The notes: generated by a model from the letters alone, not told the origin. Shown: positions 17,106 to 26,693, counted from the stretch's first letter. The stretch is DNA of 64,000 bases from Streptomyces sp. NBC_00539 (GCF_036346105.1 NZ_CP107811.1:3476501-3540500); one strand, 5' to 3'. Program-made: numbers and translations.

Positions 17106-18383
17106 GTGATTGACCTCCGGCTGCTCCGTGAAGACCCTGACCGTGTCCGCGCCTCGCAGCGCGCCCGTGGAGAGGACGTCGACCTTGTCGACGCACTGCT
17201 CTCCGCCGACGAGCGCCGCAGGTCCTCCGGCATGCGCTTCGACGAACTGCGCAATGAGCAGAAGTCGCTCGGCAAGCTGATCCCCAAGGCCTCGCCGGAG
17301 GAGCGGGCCGAGCTGCTGACGAAGGCCGAACAGCTCAAGGCGGACGTCAAGGCTGCGGAGGCCGAGCAGAACGAGGCGGACGAGGCGGCCAAGCAGCTTC
17401 TCCTCCAGCTCGGCAACATCGTCCACAGCGACGTACCGGTCGGCGGCGAAGAGGACTTCACCGTACTGGAGACGCACGGCACGATCCGCGACTTCGGAGC
17501 CGAGGGCTTCGAACCCAAGGACCACCTCGAACTCGGCGAGTCCCTCGGCGCCATCGACGTCGAGCGCGGCGCCAAGGTGTCGGGCTCCCGCTTCTACTAC
17601 CTCACCGGCGTCGGCGCCCTGCTGGAACTGGCCCTGGTCAACGCTGCGATCGCCCAGGCCACCGAGGCCGGCTTCATCCCGATGCTGACCCCCGCGCTGG
17701 TCCGCCCGCGCGCCATGGAGGGCACCGGCTTCCTCGGCCAGGCCGCGGAGAACGTCTACCACCTGGAGAAGGACGACTACTACCTGGTCGGCACCTCCGA
17801 GGTACCGCTCGCCGCGTACCACATGGACGAGATCATCGACGCGGACAAGCTGCCGCTGCGTTACGCCGGCTTCTCGCCGTGCTTCCGCCGCGAGGCCGGC
17901 ACGTACGGCAAGGACACCCGCGGCATCTTCCGCGTCCACCAGTTCGACAAGGTCGAGATGTTCTCGTACGTCGCACCGGAAGAGGCCGAGGCCGAGCACA
18001 AGCGGCTCCTGGAGTGGGAGAAGCAGTGGCTGACCAGCCTGGAACTCCCCTTCCAGGTCATCGACGTCGCCACCGGTGACCTGGGCGCTTCGGCCTCCCG
18101 CAAGTTCGACTGCGAGGCCTGGATCCCGACCCAGGGCAAGTACCGCGAGCTGACCTCCGCCTCGAACTGTGACGGCTTCCAGGCCCGCCGCCTGTCGATC
18201 CGCTACCGCGACGGCAAGAAGACCCAGCCCCTGTCCACGCTCAACGGCACCCTGTGCGCGGTTCCGCGCACGATCGTGGCCATCTTGGAGAACCACCAGC
18301 AGGCTGACGGTTCCGTCCGGGTGCCCCCGGTGCTCCGGCCCTACCTGGGCGGCCGTGAAGTCCTGGAGCCGATCACCAAGTGA
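17106..18383 (+). CDS. serS: seryl-tRNA synthetase
   Basis: 425 residues, normal length. The N-terminal coiled-coil arm (about 25-100, rich in Glu/Lys/Ala) binds the tRNA-Ser long arm. The class II catalytic core follows with motif 2 ([22 protein letters not shown]) and motif 3 ([20 protein letters not shown]). It charges tRNA-Ser with serine. GTG 17106 follows GGAGG. The stop overlaps the start of the HAD phosphatase gene (GTGA), so the two are translationally coupled. Confidence 0.97.
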   Translation: MIDLRLLREDPDRVRASQRARGEDVDLVDALLSADERRRSSGMRFDELRNEQKSLGKLIPKASPEERAELLTKAEQLKADVKAAEAEQNEADEAAKQLLLQLGNIVHSDVPVGGEEDFTVLETHGTIRDFGAEGFEPKDHLELGESLGAIDVERGAKVSGSRFYYLTGVGALLELALVNAAIAQATEAGFIPMLTPALVRPRAMEGTGFLGQAAENVYHLEKDDYYLVGTSEVPLAAYHMDEIIDADKLPLRYAGFSPCFRREAGTYGKDTRGIFRVHQFDKVEMFSYVAPEEAEAEHKRLLEWEKQWLTSLELPFQVIDVATGDLGASASRKFDCEAWIPTQGKYRELTSASNCDGFQARRLSIRYRDGKKTQPLSTLNGTLCAVPRTIVAILENHQQADGSVRVPPVLRPYLGGREVLEPITK

Positions 18384-19192
18384 GTCCCGCCCCGTTCCCG
18401 TACAAGCTCGTCGCGACGGACCTCGACGGCACTCTGCTCCGCAGCGACGACACCGTCTCGGAACGCACCCGTGAAGCGCTCGCCGCGGTCACCGCGGCGG
18501 GCGCGGCGCACATCATCGTCACCGGCCGGGCCGTGCCCTGGACCCGGGGCGTACTGGACGACCTCGGATACGACGGGATCGCCGTGTGCGGGCAGGGCGC
18601 CCAGGTCTATGACGCGGGCGCGCACCGCCTGCTGACCTCGGTCACGCTGGACCGGCAGCTGGCAGGGCTGGCACTGTCCAAGATCGAGGCCGAGGTGGGT
18701 CCGCTGGCCCTCGCCGCCAGCCGGGACGGGGTGGACGGCGAGGTGCTGTTCGGGCCCGGGTACCAGGTGCAGGAGGGCCTGCCGGCGCTCTACCTGGAGG
18801 ACACCTCCGCCGTGTGGAGCGCCCCGCTGAACAAGCTGTACGTACAGCACCCCGGCATGGACGACGACACGCTCGTCAAGGTGGCCCGGGAGATCGTGGG
18901 CAACCTGGTGGACGTCGTGATGGCCGGCCCGGGGATAGTCGAAATACTGCCGCTCGGGCTGACGAAGGCCACCGGCCTGTCGCTGGCCGCACGGCGCCTG
19001 GGAGTGAAGGCGGCGGAGACCATCGCCTTCGGCGACATGCCCAACGACATCCCCATGTTCGCCTGGGCGGCGCACGGCGTCGCGATGGCCAACGCCCATC
19101 CGGAACTGAAGGCCGTGGCCGACGAGGTCACGACGTCTCACCAGGAGGATGGCATCGCCGTGGTGCTGGAACGCCTGTTGGATGCTGCCTGA
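18380..19192 (+). CDS. Cof-type HAD-IIB phosphatase
   Basis: 270 residues. HAD motif I TDLDGTLL (catalytic Asp about 15 and 17), motif II Thr in IIVTGRA, a C2B cap (about 85-190) and motifs III/IV at GLTKATGL and [10 protein letters not shown]. This family dephosphorylates sugar phosphates, pyridoxal phosphate or FMN; the substrate cannot be read from sequence. Its start overlaps the serS stop, an arrangement I remember as conserved in Streptomyces. A related HAD-IIB protein is encoded at 35417, with the same GDMPND motif. A long terminator follows. Confidence 0.9.
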   Translation: MSPAPFPYKLVATDLDGTLLRSDDTVSERTREALAAVTAAGAAHIIVTGRAVPWTRGVLDDLGYDGIAVCGQGAQVYDAGAHRLLTSVTLDRQLAGLALSKIEAEVGPLALAASRDGVDGEVLFGPGYQVQEGLPALYLEDTSAVWSAPLNKLYVQHPGMDDDTLVKVAREIVGNLVDVVMAGPGIVEILPLGLTKATGLSLAARRLGVKAAETIAFGDMPNDIPMFAWAAHGVAMANAHPELKAVADEVTTSHQEDGIAVVLERLLDAA

Positions 19193-19212
19193 CGGCGGTG
19201 GCCCAAGCAGGG

Positions 19213-19271
19213 AAGGTCCGGAACGGCCCGCGTCCTGGGACGCGCTCGAAGTGGCTGTTCCGGACCTTTTG
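19213..19271. terminator. bidirectional terminator after the HAD phosphatase gene
   Basis: AAGGTCCGGAAC (19213-19224) pairs perfectly with GTTCCGGACCTT (19257-19268), followed by TTG. An inner GCGTCC-TGG-GACGC hairpin sits in the loop. The site lies between convergent genes. Confidence 0.8.
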
Positions 19272-19341
19272 TTACTCCCCGCACGCCTCACTCTGCCCCG
19301 CCCGCAAGCCGCGTACCAGTGAATTTCCGCAGGTCCCGAGA

Positions 19342-20007
19342 TCATGTTTCACGTGAAACATGCATGGTCGGCCGCGACGCGATCCCGTGCGGGTGACGGG
19401 TCAACGGCCAGGCGAGGAGACCGACGGCGAGCGAGATCGCGTGCCCCAGATCGGTGAAGGTGCCGCCCGTGAAGAGCGGGATCCCGAAGAAGGCGACGAT
19501 CCCGGCGAGATAGAGCCATCTCCACGGGCCGGGCAGCCGGTACGTGAGGACCCCGGCGGCGGCCGCGAGTCCGTAACTCACACCGATGTCGACGACATGG
19601 ACCATGCTGCGCGGGGCCCGGTGGTCCTGGATGGCCAGGAGGACCACCCTCTGGCTGATCAAGGTGGCGGTGATGTGGGCGGCCGCCACGATCACCAGCC
19701 AGCGCAGCGTGCCGAGCCAGCGCTCGACCGGGGCGTGGAAGACCTCGAAGAGAACGGCGTACTGGGCGAGCGAGGCCGGGTTCTCGATCCAGAAGGCGCT
19801 GGATACCAGGGCCCGTACCGGGTGCCGGGTGAGTTCGTGGATATTGCTGCTGTTGCGGTGGAGCAGGACGTGCTCCAGGCGGTCGGGCGCGACCACGACG
19901 ATGACGCTGGTGACGGCGATGATCAGCAGCCAGATGTGCGTACCGGGCGAGGAACGTATCCAGGACCACAAGGGCCTGGACGGCTCGGCCTCTGGGTGAG
20001 GCGTCAT
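19342..20007 (-). CDS. rhomboid-like integral membrane protein ending in a parS-encoded tail
   Basis: 221 residues with six predicted helices. A His-Glu pair follows the first loop (NIHELTRHPVRALVSSAFW), as in rhomboid-fold proteins, but the Ser (GxSG) and His residues of active rhomboid proteases are not evident; it is probably a non-peptidase member of the fold. The last seven residues, MHVSRET, are encoded by a parS site (19346-19359), so the C-terminus exists because the frame runs through it. ATG 20007 is chosen because it begins the conserved part. It is 84 bases downstream of the ABC operon in the same direction and may be cotranscribed. Confidence 0.75.
   Translation of the reverse strand: MTPHPEAEPSRPLWSWIRSSPGTHIWLLIIAVTSVIVVVAPDRLEHVLLHRNSSNIHELTRHPVRALVSSAFWIENPASLAQYAVLFEVFHAPVERWLGTLRWLVIVAAAHITATLISQRVVLLAIQDHRAPRSMVHVVDIGVSYGLAAAAGVLTYRLPGPWRWLYLAGIVAFFGIPLFTGGTFTDLGHAISLAVGLLAWPLTRHPHGIASRPTMHVSRET
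19346..19359. other. parS: parS site at the 3' end of the rhomboid-like gene
   Basis: GTTTCACGTGAAAC, perfect, within an 18-base palindrome when flanking CAT/ATG is included. It lies inside the last codons of the leftward gene. Confidence 0.93.
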
Positions 20008-20091
20008 GCCCCGATGATGCCCGGCGTGCCTGTGCCCCGCCTGGCCGGTGGGCCGGGCGGGGCACAAGGGGGGCGGGATGCGGGGAGAGGG

Positions 20092-20811
20092 CTACTCCTC
20101 GCCGGCCAAGGTCAACCTGCGGAGCTTCTGGCCGGCGTAGACCGTGGCCCCTACGGTGACCACGACGAGCAGGACGGCGGCGGTCGGCAGCGCCACGGTG
20201 GCGTCGACGTACCCTTCTCCGGCGATCTTCTCCGCCAGGGACAGGGACCACTGCTGCACGCTCAGCGTCTTCGCGCCGGAGACCAGGCTGCCGAAGAGCG
20301 ACTCCCAGATCAGGGCGTAGACCAGGCCGAAGACGACCGCATGCCGGCTGACCGTGCCCAGGAGCAGGAACAGCGCGCTGTACGCGATCGAGGCGACCAG
20401 GGCGGCGACGGTGTAGGCGACGGCGATCTGCTGGCCGTTGCCGTTGAGGATGAACCCGGCGATCAGCGTGGGGATGGCGGAGAACGCCATGGTGACGGCG
20501 ATCGCCACGATCAGCTTGGTCATGATGATCGTCGGTCGCTTCACCGGCTTGGAGAGCAAGTAGACGATCGAGCCGTCATCGATCTCGGGGCCGATGGCAC
20601 CGGTGCCGGCGATGACGCCGATCAGCGGGACCATCGTCGCGAGGGCGAAGCCGCCGAGCAGGTCCGCTGCGACCTTGTCGTCCACGCCGGTGAGGGCGCG
20701 GACGGCAACGGAGATGAGGATCAGCAGTGCGGGCAGGGCGAAGAGGATCAGCGCACGCCTTCGGCCGAGCAGGGCACGGTAGGTGAGCCGGGCAACGGTG
20801 GGGTTGTACAT
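20092..20811 (-). CDS. ABC-2 type transporter permease
   Basis: 239 residues with six hydrophobic helices (about 22-40, 55-75, 98-122, 132-152, 160-178, 208-228). The GAIGPEIDDGSIVYLLSKPVKR segment after the second helix is characteristic of ABC-2 permeases of the bacitracin/copper-exporter type. It pairs with the ATPase encoded at 20825-21736, 13 bases upstream. Substrate unknown. Confidence 0.85.
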   Translation of the reverse strand: MYNPTVARLTYRALLGRRRALILFALPALLILISVAVRALTGVDDKVAADLLGGFALATMVPLIGVIAGTGAIGPEIDDGSIVYLLSKPVKRPTIIMTKLIVAIAVTMAFSAIPTLIAGFILNGNGQQIAVAYTVAALVASIAYSALFLLLGTVSRHAVVFGLVYALIWESLFGSLVSGAKTLSVQQWSLSLAEKIAGEGYVDATVALPTAAVLLVVVTVGATVYAGQKLRRLTLAGEE

Positions 20812-20824
20812 GAAAGCCAGCTCC

Positions 20825-21736
20825 TCAGGCCGTGACGAGGTAGGAGAAGACCGACTCGAGGGACTCGTCGGAGGGGGAGACCGTCAGCAGCCGGATGCCG
20901 GACGCACGGGCGACCCGCGGCAGCAGTTCGGTGAAGCGGCCGAAGTCGACGGCCTGGATGCGCAGGGCACCTTCCTTGAGGTCTACCTCGATACCGGCCG
21001 TGGAGGGGTCGGCGATGAGGGCCGCTGCGAGCGCCCGGTCGTCGGAGGAACGGATGAGGTAGCGGTGGGGGCGGTCCGTCATCAGGCGGCGGATCTTGCG
21101 GAAGTCACCGGAGGCGGCGTGCCGGCCGGCGACGACCACCTCGATGTGCGAGGCGAGCTGCTCGACCTCCTCCAGGATGTGGGAGGAGAACAGCACCGTG
21201 CGGCCCTCGTCTCCCATCCGCCGCAGCAGTTCCATCAACTGCATGCGCTGGCGGGGGTCCATACCGTTGAACGGCTCGTCGAGGAGCAGCACGGACGGCT
21301 CGTGGACGAGGGCGGAGGCCATCTTCACGCGCTGGCGCATGCCCTTGGAGTACGTGGAGATCTTGCGGTCCTGGGCGTACTCCATCTCGACGGTGGCGAG
21401 CGCCCGCTGCGCGGCCGCATCGTCAAGCCCGTGGAGTTCGGCGTTGGCGACGACGAACTCGCGACCGGTGAGGAAGTCGTACATCGCTTCGCGTTCGGGC
21501 ACGACACCGACCTGCTTGTAGACCTGTTCGTTGCGCCAGATCGGCGTGCCGTCGAGGGTGACGGTGCCCGTGGAGGGCGCCAGGAAGCCGCCCATCATGT
21601 TGATGAGGGTGGACTTCCCGGCGCCGTTGGGACCGAGCAGTCCGGTGACGCCGGGACCGATGCGCATGGTCACGTCGTTGACGGCGACGACGTTCCCGAA
21701 CCAGCGGGAGGTGTGGTCGATGTCGATGGTGGTCAC
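20825..21736 (-). CDS. ABC transporter ATP-binding protein
   Basis: 303 residues. Walker A GPNGAGKST (about 35-43), a YSKGMRQR signature in place of LSGGQ, Walker B VLLLDEPFNGMDP, switch His in LFSSHIL, and a 90-residue C-terminal extension as in CcmA-type drug/antibiotic exporters. Its start codon overlaps the stop of the upstream permease gene by four bases (ATGA), indicating translational coupling. Likely partner: the permease at 20092-20811. Confidence 0.92.
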   Translation of the reverse strand: MTTIDIDHTSRWFGNVVAVNDVTMRIGPGVTGLLGPNGAGKSTLINMMGGFLAPSTGTVTLDGTPIWRNEQVYKQVGVVPEREAMYDFLTGREFVVANAELHGLDDAAAQRALATVEMEYAQDRKISTYSKGMRQRVKMASALVHEPSVLLLDEPFNGMDPRQRMQLMELLRRMGDEGRTVLFSSHILEEVEQLASHIEVVVAGRHAASGDFRKIRRLMTDRPHRYLIRSSDDRALAAALIADPSTAGIEVDLKEGALRIQAVDFGRFTELLPRVARASGIRLLTVSPSDESLESVFSYLVTA

Positions 21737-22620
21737 AGCCCGGCCTTCCGGTAGCGGGCCATCAGGGCGGCGTAGGAGCCGGCGATGAGGGCGAGGATGA
21801 CGAGCAGGTAGACGGTGCCGGCGTCGGCGCCGGGGCCCTCACCGCCGGGGAATCCGGAGGTCGCACCGAGGAAGGCCGTCTGGAAGCCGTCGATCAGGGT
21901 GATCGGGGAGAACAGGCCCATCCACTCGATGGCGCCGGCGGAGCCGGTGTTCCAGGCGATGCCCTGTACGGCGGTCACCGCACCGTAGGGGATCAGGAGC
22001 ACGGCGATGATGGCGGCGACGCCGAACCCGCGGCGCGGCGTCAGAGCGGCCATGACCAGGCCCACACCGGCGAACAGCAACGACAGCAGCAGTACGGACA
22101 CCAGTCCCTGCCCGAATCCCTTGGTCTGGTACCCGAAGTCGAACTTCGCCAGCAGCGAGCCCACGTACATGATCAACAACGGGGTTGCGGTGAGGATGAA
22201 CAGCGCCGACGCCATGGCCGCGTACTTCGCCACGACGTAGTCGACGCGCTCGATGGGCCGCGAGAAGTAGAGCGGCACCGTCTTGAAACGCAGGTCCCGG
22301 GAGACCGACTGCGGCGCCTGGGAGGCGAGGTACAGACCGATCACCACCTGGGTGGTCAGGGCGTACGTCGTGTACTTGACCGGAAGGTCGGTGGAGCCCG
22401 GTACCGCGATGGCGACGGCGACGAGGATCAGCGCGGGAACGCACATCACCGCGAAAAGGATCATCGGCAGCACTTTGGACTTGGCGGAACGGCCGAGCCC
22501 GTAGGCGCCGCGCAAGGACTGCGAGAACAGCGACTTGCGCCCGTAGGCGCGGCCGAGCCGGGCGCCGTCGTAGGACCGGTAACCGATGTTGTGGATCTGG
22601 GTCGAGGTGTCAGGCGCCAT
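21733..22620 (-). CDS. ABC-2 type transporter permease
   Basis: 295 residues. A 50-residue cytoplasmic N-terminus (with GYRSYDGARLGR, typical of this family), then about six helices. SVSRDLRFKTVPLYFSRPIER is the cytoplasmic segment equivalent to the PEI..G..L motif of ABC-2 permeases. It overlaps the upstream ATPase gene by 11 bases and the downstream ATPase gene by four. It is likely one of two ATPase/permease pairs forming a four-gene exporter operon. Confidence 0.87.
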   Translation of the reverse strand: MAPDTSTQIHNIGYRSYDGARLGRAYGRKSLFSQSLRGAYGLGRSAKSKVLPMILFAVMCVPALILVAVAIAVPGSTDLPVKYTTYALTTQVVIGLYLASQAPQSVSRDLRFKTVPLYFSRPIERVDYVVAKYAAMASALFILTATPLLIMYVGSLLAKFDFGYQTKGFGQGLVSVLLLSLLFAGVGLVMAALTPRRGFGVAAIIAVLLIPYGAVTAVQGIAWNTGSAGAIEWMGLFSPITLIDGFQTAFLGATSGFPGGEGPGADAGTVYLLVILALIAGSYAALMARYRKAGL

Positions 22621-23596
22621 CGGAACCGGCTCCCTTCTGCTGGTGGATGTCACTGTGGCCGTTGTCGCGGAAGACCTCCGCGATGTGGTGGCGGCGCTGC
22701 TCCATGCGGACCAGGCCGATACCGAGGTCGGCGACGGTGTCGCGGACCTGGTCGTACGTCTGCTCGCCCGTCGCCTCCACGAGGAGGATGTGGCCCGCTC
22801 CCGGCAAGCCCTGTTCGTCGGCCGCGTGCAGGGTGAGGCCCGCCTCGGTGAGCGCCTTGCGCAGGGCGGCACTGCCGTCCGGGTGTGCGTCGGAGTCGGT
22901 GACCTCCACCGCCAACGTCGCGGTGTTCTGCGTGAAGTCGCTGGTGGAGCTGGAGCGCAGCAGCTTGCCGCCGTCGACCACGACGACGTGGTCGCAGGTC
23001 CGCTCCAGTTCCCCGAGGAGGTGCGAGGTGACGAGGACCGAGATGCCGAAGTCGGTGTGGACACGGCGGATGAGGCCGAGCATCTCGTCGCGGCCGACCG
23101 GGTCCAGGCCGTTGGTGGGCTCGTCCAGGAGGACCAGCTGGGGGTCGTGGACGAGGGCCTGGGCCAGCTTGACCCGCTGCTTCATGCCCGTGGAGTACCC
23201 GCCGATGGGGCGGTAGCGCTCTTCGTAGAGCCCCACGTGGCGCAGCGTGTCAGCGGTCCGCTCCCGCGCCGCGGTCGGCGGCAGCCCGGACATGCGTGCC
23301 ATGTGCACGACGAACTCGGTGGCCGAGACGTCGGGGGGAAGGCAGTCGTGTTCGGGCATGTAGCCGACGCGTTCGCGGATGGCGCTGCCATGCGTGGCGA
23401 CGTCGAGTCCGAGTACGGCGGCACGGCCCTCGGTGGCGGGGGACAGTCCCAGCAGAATCTTGATCAGCGTGGACTTGCCGGCTCCGTTGGCGCCCACCAG
23501 GCCGGTAACGCCGGGCCCGATGTCCAGGGAGAGCCGGTCGAGAGCGGTCACTCGGGGGTACCGCTTGCTCAGGCTTTCGGTCGCGATGACAGTCAC
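22610..23596 (-). CDS. ABC transporter ATP-binding protein
   Basis: 328 residues. Walker A GANGAGKST (near residue 36), signature YSTGMKQR, Walker B LVLLDEPTNGLDP, and His in LVTSHLL. It is similar in build to the ATPase at 20825, so the operon holds two parallel ATPase/permease sets. I chose GTG 23596 (VTVIATESLSKRYP), since the frame upstream is not conserved-looking. It is the first gene of the leftward operon; the 245-base gap upstream is shared with the M24 gene and contains a DnaA box. Function not known; self-resistance or lipid export are possible. Confidence 0.9.
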   Translation of the reverse strand: MTVIATESLSKRYPRVTALDRLSLDIGPGVTGLVGANGAGKSTLIKILLGLSPATEGRAAVLGLDVATHGSAIRERVGYMPEHDCLPPDVSATEFVVHMARMSGLPPTAARERTADTLRHVGLYEERYRPIGGYSTGMKQRVKLAQALVHDPQLVLLDEPTNGLDPVGRDEMLGLIRRVHTDFGISVLVTSHLLGELERTCDHVVVVDGGKLLRSSSTSDFTQNTATLAVEVTDSDAHPDGSAALRKALTEAGLTLHAADEQGLPGAGHILLVEATGEQTYDQVRDTVADLGIGLVRMEQRRHHIAEVFRDNGHSDIHQQKGAGSDGA

Positions 23597-23737
23597 GGCT
23601 TCGACGTTAGTGGTGCGGAGCACCGCGATCGTCAGACCTGGAGCGGGACCCCGTCTCCGCCTTGAGGACTACGGACCCTGACAGAAGTCTTACGCGGACG
23701 GGGGAGCCCCCGCGCGGTGGCTGCGGGCCCAGGAACT

Positions 23738-23746
23738 TTATCCACA
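23738..23746 (+). other. single perfect DnaA box
   Basis: TTATCCACA in the divergent intergenic region between the ABC operon and the M24 peptidase gene, followed by GG and about 20 bases upstream of TTGACG (23763-23768), a possible -35 for the M24 gene. Confidence 0.6.
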
Positions 23747-23841
23747 GGTCTGTGCACGGCCCTTGACGTGACCTCTGGTCATTGTCACATTCATCAGTGT
23801 CAAGTTACGGACGCGTACGGCTATACGGACGGGCGGCTGAC

Positions 23842-24732
23842 ATGGCTGGGGACACCACGCAACGCACGAGGCACGGCACCACGCTGACACGCTCGTCGCT
23901 CACCGCACGTTCCACCGAGCTGCGCGGGTTCCGGGAGGTGCAGCGCCTCGCCTACGAGTGCGCCGAGACCGTCGCGGCGCAGCTGCGTGCCGGGGTGACC
24001 GAGCGGGAAGCGGCGCGCATGCAACGGGAATGGCTGCGTGAGCGCGGGGTGCGGGACTGGTTCCACATGCCGTTCGCCTGGTTCGGGGACCGCACCGCCT
24101 TCGTGAACTTCAAGATCCCTCTTCAGTTCTTCCCGACGAACCGGAGGCTGGAGCCGGGGATGCCGTTCATCCTCGACATGGCCCCGGTCTACAAGGGGCA
24201 CGCCGCCGACATCGGCTACTCGGGCAGCCTCGGGCTCAACCCCGTCCAGGACCGCCTGATGTCCGACCTGCGGCCTCATCGAGAGCTGATCTTGAAACAG
24301 GTCCGGGAGCGGCGCCCGCTGCGCGAGATATACGAGAACGTCGAGCGGCTCATGACCCGCCAGGGCTACGCCAACCGGCATCGCGCCTACCCCTTCGGCG
24401 TGATCGCGCACAAGATCGACCGGGTCAAGGAGCGGCGCTGGTCACCCACCGCCTTCGGATTCGGCACCCAGTCCCTCAAAGGCCTGGCGAGCGACGCCCT
24501 GCACGGGCATCGTGAGGGCTGGTCCCCGCTGTGGAGCCCGTACCACTTCTCCGACCACCCGCCGCAGCCCGGACTGTGGGCGGTGGAGCCGCACCTGGGC
24601 TTTCGGGGGACCGGCGCGAAGTTCGAGGAGATCCTGGTCGTCACCGACTCCCGGGATCCCGAGGAGAGCGCCTTCTGGCTGGATGACGATCTGCCGCACG
24701 TGCGGCGCTGGGCTGAGGAGAACGCGGCATGA
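23842..24732 (+). CDS. M24 family metallopeptidase, single-domain
   Basis: 296 residues without the creatinase N-domain of pepP. The fold's ligands can be traced: Asp in FILDMAP, Asp in HAADIGY, His in LHGHREGW, Glu in AVEPHLG and Glu in FEEIL, so a di-metal site is possible although motif spacing differs from aminopeptidase P. The N-terminal 30 residues are Thr/Arg-rich. ATG 23842 is preferred to the TTG at 23782, which has no ribosome site. The stop overlaps the next start (ATGA), so it is coupled to the hydrolase-SDR fusion, and both may act on one small-molecule pathway. Confidence 0.82.
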   Translation: MAGDTTQRTRHGTTLTRSSLTARSTELRGFREVQRLAYECAETVAAQLRAGVTEREAARMQREWLRERGVRDWFHMPFAWFGDRTAFVNFKIPLQFFPTNRRLEPGMPFILDMAPVYKGHAADIGYSGSLGLNPVQDRLMSDLRPHRELILKQVRERRPLREIYENVERLMTRQGYANRHRAYPFGVIAHKIDRVKERRWSPTAFGFGTQSLKGLASDALHGHREGWSPLWSPYHFSDHPPQPGLWAVEPHLGFRGTGAKFEEILVVTDSRDPEESAFWLDDDLPHVRRWAEENAA

Positions 24733-26510
24733 GCGGCATGAACGGGGCAGGGCTCACGGGGGCGCGCGAGCGCCGGGTGCGCACCGGCGGCGTCGACCTG
24801 TGTGTCGTCGAACTCGGTGAGGCCGGCCGGCCGACCGTGGTGCTCGTGCACGGCTACCCGGACAGCAAGGAGGTCTGGTCGGAGGTCGCCGAAAGGCTGG
24901 CCGCGCGCTTCCACGTCGTGCTGTACGACGTACGGGGCCACGGGCACTCCTCGGCACCGGTTCCGCTGCGCGGCGGCTTCACCCTGGAGAAGCTGACGGA
25001 CGACTTCCTGGCTGTCGCCGACGCGGTCAGTCCGGACCGGCCGGTGCACCTGGTCGGGCACGACTGGGGCTCCGTCCAGGGCTGGGAGTTCGCCACGGTC
25101 GCCCGTACCCAGGGCCGGATCGCCTCCTTCACCTCCATGTCGGGACCCTCCCTCGACCACTTCGGGCACTGGGTCAAGGAGCGGATGGCGCGGCCCACCC
25201 CGCGGCGGGTCGCCCAGGTCCTGAACCAGGGCCGCAAATCCTGGTACGTGTACGCACTGCACACTCCCCTGCTGCCGGAGCTCGCCTGGCGCGGGCCCCT
25301 CGGCAAGCGGTGGCCCGGGATGCTCCAGCGCGTCGAGAAGGTCCCGGCCAGCGACTACCCCACCGCCTCTCTGCCCTCGGACGCCGCGCACGGTGCCTGG
25401 CTCTACCGCGACAACGTACGGCCCCGCATGCGCCGGCCGCGCGCCGATGCGTACGCGCACGTACCGGTCCAGCTGATCGTCCCGACCGGGGACGTGTTCC
25501 TTTCGGAGAGGCTCTACGACGGGCTCGAACGGTGGGCCCCGGATCTCGTGCGGCGGACACTGGCCGCCCAGCACTGGGTGCCCCGGACCCGTCCGGACCA
25601 GGTGACCGCCTGGATCACGGAGTTCGTCACCGCCACGGAGGAGCCCGCGACGCGCGCGCCGGAGCGGAAGGCGCCGGGCAAGTACACCGACCGGTTCGGT
25701 GGGCAGTTGGTGCTGGTCACCGGCGCTGCCAGCGGCATCGGACGGGCCACCGCCTTCGCGTTCGCGGAGGCCGGGGCGCGGGTGGTGTGCGTGGACCGGG
25801 ACGGCGAGGGCGCGGCACGCACCGCCGAGATGGCCCGCCTGGTGGGCGCTCCGCAGGCCTGGGGGGAGTGCGTCGACGTCAGCGACGAGCAGGCGATGGA
25901 GAAGTTGGCGGCGCGGACCGCCGCCGAGTACGGGATCGTGGACGTCCTGGTCAACAACGCCGGGATCGGGCTCTCCGGCCCCTTCCTGGAAACCACTTCG
26001 GAGGACTGGAAGAAGGTCCTCGACGTCAACCTGTGGGGCGTCATCCACGGCTGCCGGATTTTCGGGAAGCAGATGGCCGAGCGCGGCCAGGGCGGGCACA
26101 TCGTCAACACCGCTTCCGCCGCCGCCTACCTGCCGTCCAGGACGCTGCCCGCCTACAGCACCTCGAAGGCGGCGGTCCTGATGCTGAGCGAGTGCCTGCG
26201 CGCCGAGCTGGCGTCGCAGTCGATCGGCGTCTCGGCGATCTGTCCCGGCATCGTGAACACCAACATCACCGCCACCTCCCGGTTCGCCGGAGTGGACGCG
26301 GACGAGGAGAAGCGCCGCCAGGAGCGTTCCTCCCGGCTGTACGGGCTGCGCAACTTCCCGCCGGAGAAGGTCGCCGACGCGATCATGCTCGCCGTGGTGC
26401 GGAACGAGGCCGTCGTACCGGTGACCCCGGAGTCCAAGGGTGCCCTGTGGATGTCCCGCTTCGCACCGCGCACCCTGCGGCGGATCGCGAAGCTGGAGCC
26501 CCGGCTGTGA
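24729..26510 (+). CDS. alpha/beta-hydrolase - short-chain dehydrogenase fusion enzyme
   Basis: 593 residues, two enzymes in one chain. Residues about 15-300: alpha/beta hydrolase with VHGYPDSKEVW oxyanion loop, nucleophile elbow GHDWGS (Asp nucleophile, as in epoxide hydrolases and haloalkane dehalogenases) and catalytic His in AAQHWVP. Residues about 318-593: classical SDR with TGAASGIGRA, NNAGIG, catalytic Ser in NTASAAA and YSTSK, and a PGIVNT segment. A hydrolase releasing an alcohol that the SDR oxidises is a reasonable model. It overlaps the M24 gene by four bases, and a 58-codon frame starts at its stop. Similar fusions occur in actinomycetes and mycobacteria; substrates unknown. Confidence 0.88.
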   Translation: MSGMNGAGLTGARERRVRTGGVDLCVVELGEAGRPTVVLVHGYPDSKEVWSEVAERLAARFHVVLYDVRGHGHSSAPVPLRGGFTLEKLTDDFLAVADAVSPDRPVHLVGHDWGSVQGWEFATVARTQGRIASFTSMSGPSLDHFGHWVKERMARPTPRRVAQVLNQGRKSWYVYALHTPLLPELAWRGPLGKRWPGMLQRVEKVPASDYPTASLPSDAAHGAWLYRDNVRPRMRRPRADAYAHVPVQLIVPTGDVFLSERLYDGLERWAPDLVRRTLAAQHWVPRTRPDQVTAWITEFVTATEEPATRAPERKAPGKYTDRFGGQLVLVTGAASGIGRATAFAFAEAGARVVCVDRDGEGAARTAEMARLVGAPQAWGECVDVSDEQAMEKLAARTAAEYGIVDVLVNNAGIGLSGPFLETTSEDWKKVLDVNLWGVIHGCRIFGKQMAERGQGGHIVNTASAAAYLPSRTLPAYSTSKAAVLMLSECLRAELASQSIGVSAICPGIVNTNITATSRFAGVDADEEKRRQERSSRLYGLRNFPPEKVADAIMLAVVRNEAVVPVTPESKGALWMSRFAPRTLRRIAKLEPRL

Positions 26511-26683
26511 GCCCGGCCGGCTTCCCCGCCCGCACGGAGCCCGGCACGGCCGTATCCGGCTACCTGCGGCGGTCGTACCATCCCTCGCAGGAGGGCTCGC
26601 TGCGCACGGCGGTCGAGCACCTGGCGGCGTCACCTGCCGCCCGGGCCGCGGCGGGCGCGGCCGGCCGAGCAGCCATGTCGTAG
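26507..26683 (+). pseudogene. 58-codon frame, possible remnant of a hydrolase gene
   Basis: GTG 26507 overlaps the stop of the fusion gene (GTGA). The product reads VSPAGFPARTEP then GYLRRSYHPSQEGSL and an Ala-rich tail. The YLRRSYHPSQ part resembles the C-terminal end of predicted metal-dependent hydrolases that I recall beside such SDR genes, so this may be what is left after an internal deletion. It could equally be a small coupled gene or not expressed. The MerR-type gene starts ten bases after its stop, and AGGGAG inside this frame's end serves as that gene's ribosome site. Confidence 0.35.
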
Positions 26684-26693
26684 GGAGCCGGGA

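Noticed and set aside
19360-20835. 491-codon plus-strand frame opposite the rhomboid-like and ABC permease genes
   Set aside because: Asp/Gly/Gln-rich low-complexity translation without motifs; the minus strand encodes recognisable membrane proteins.
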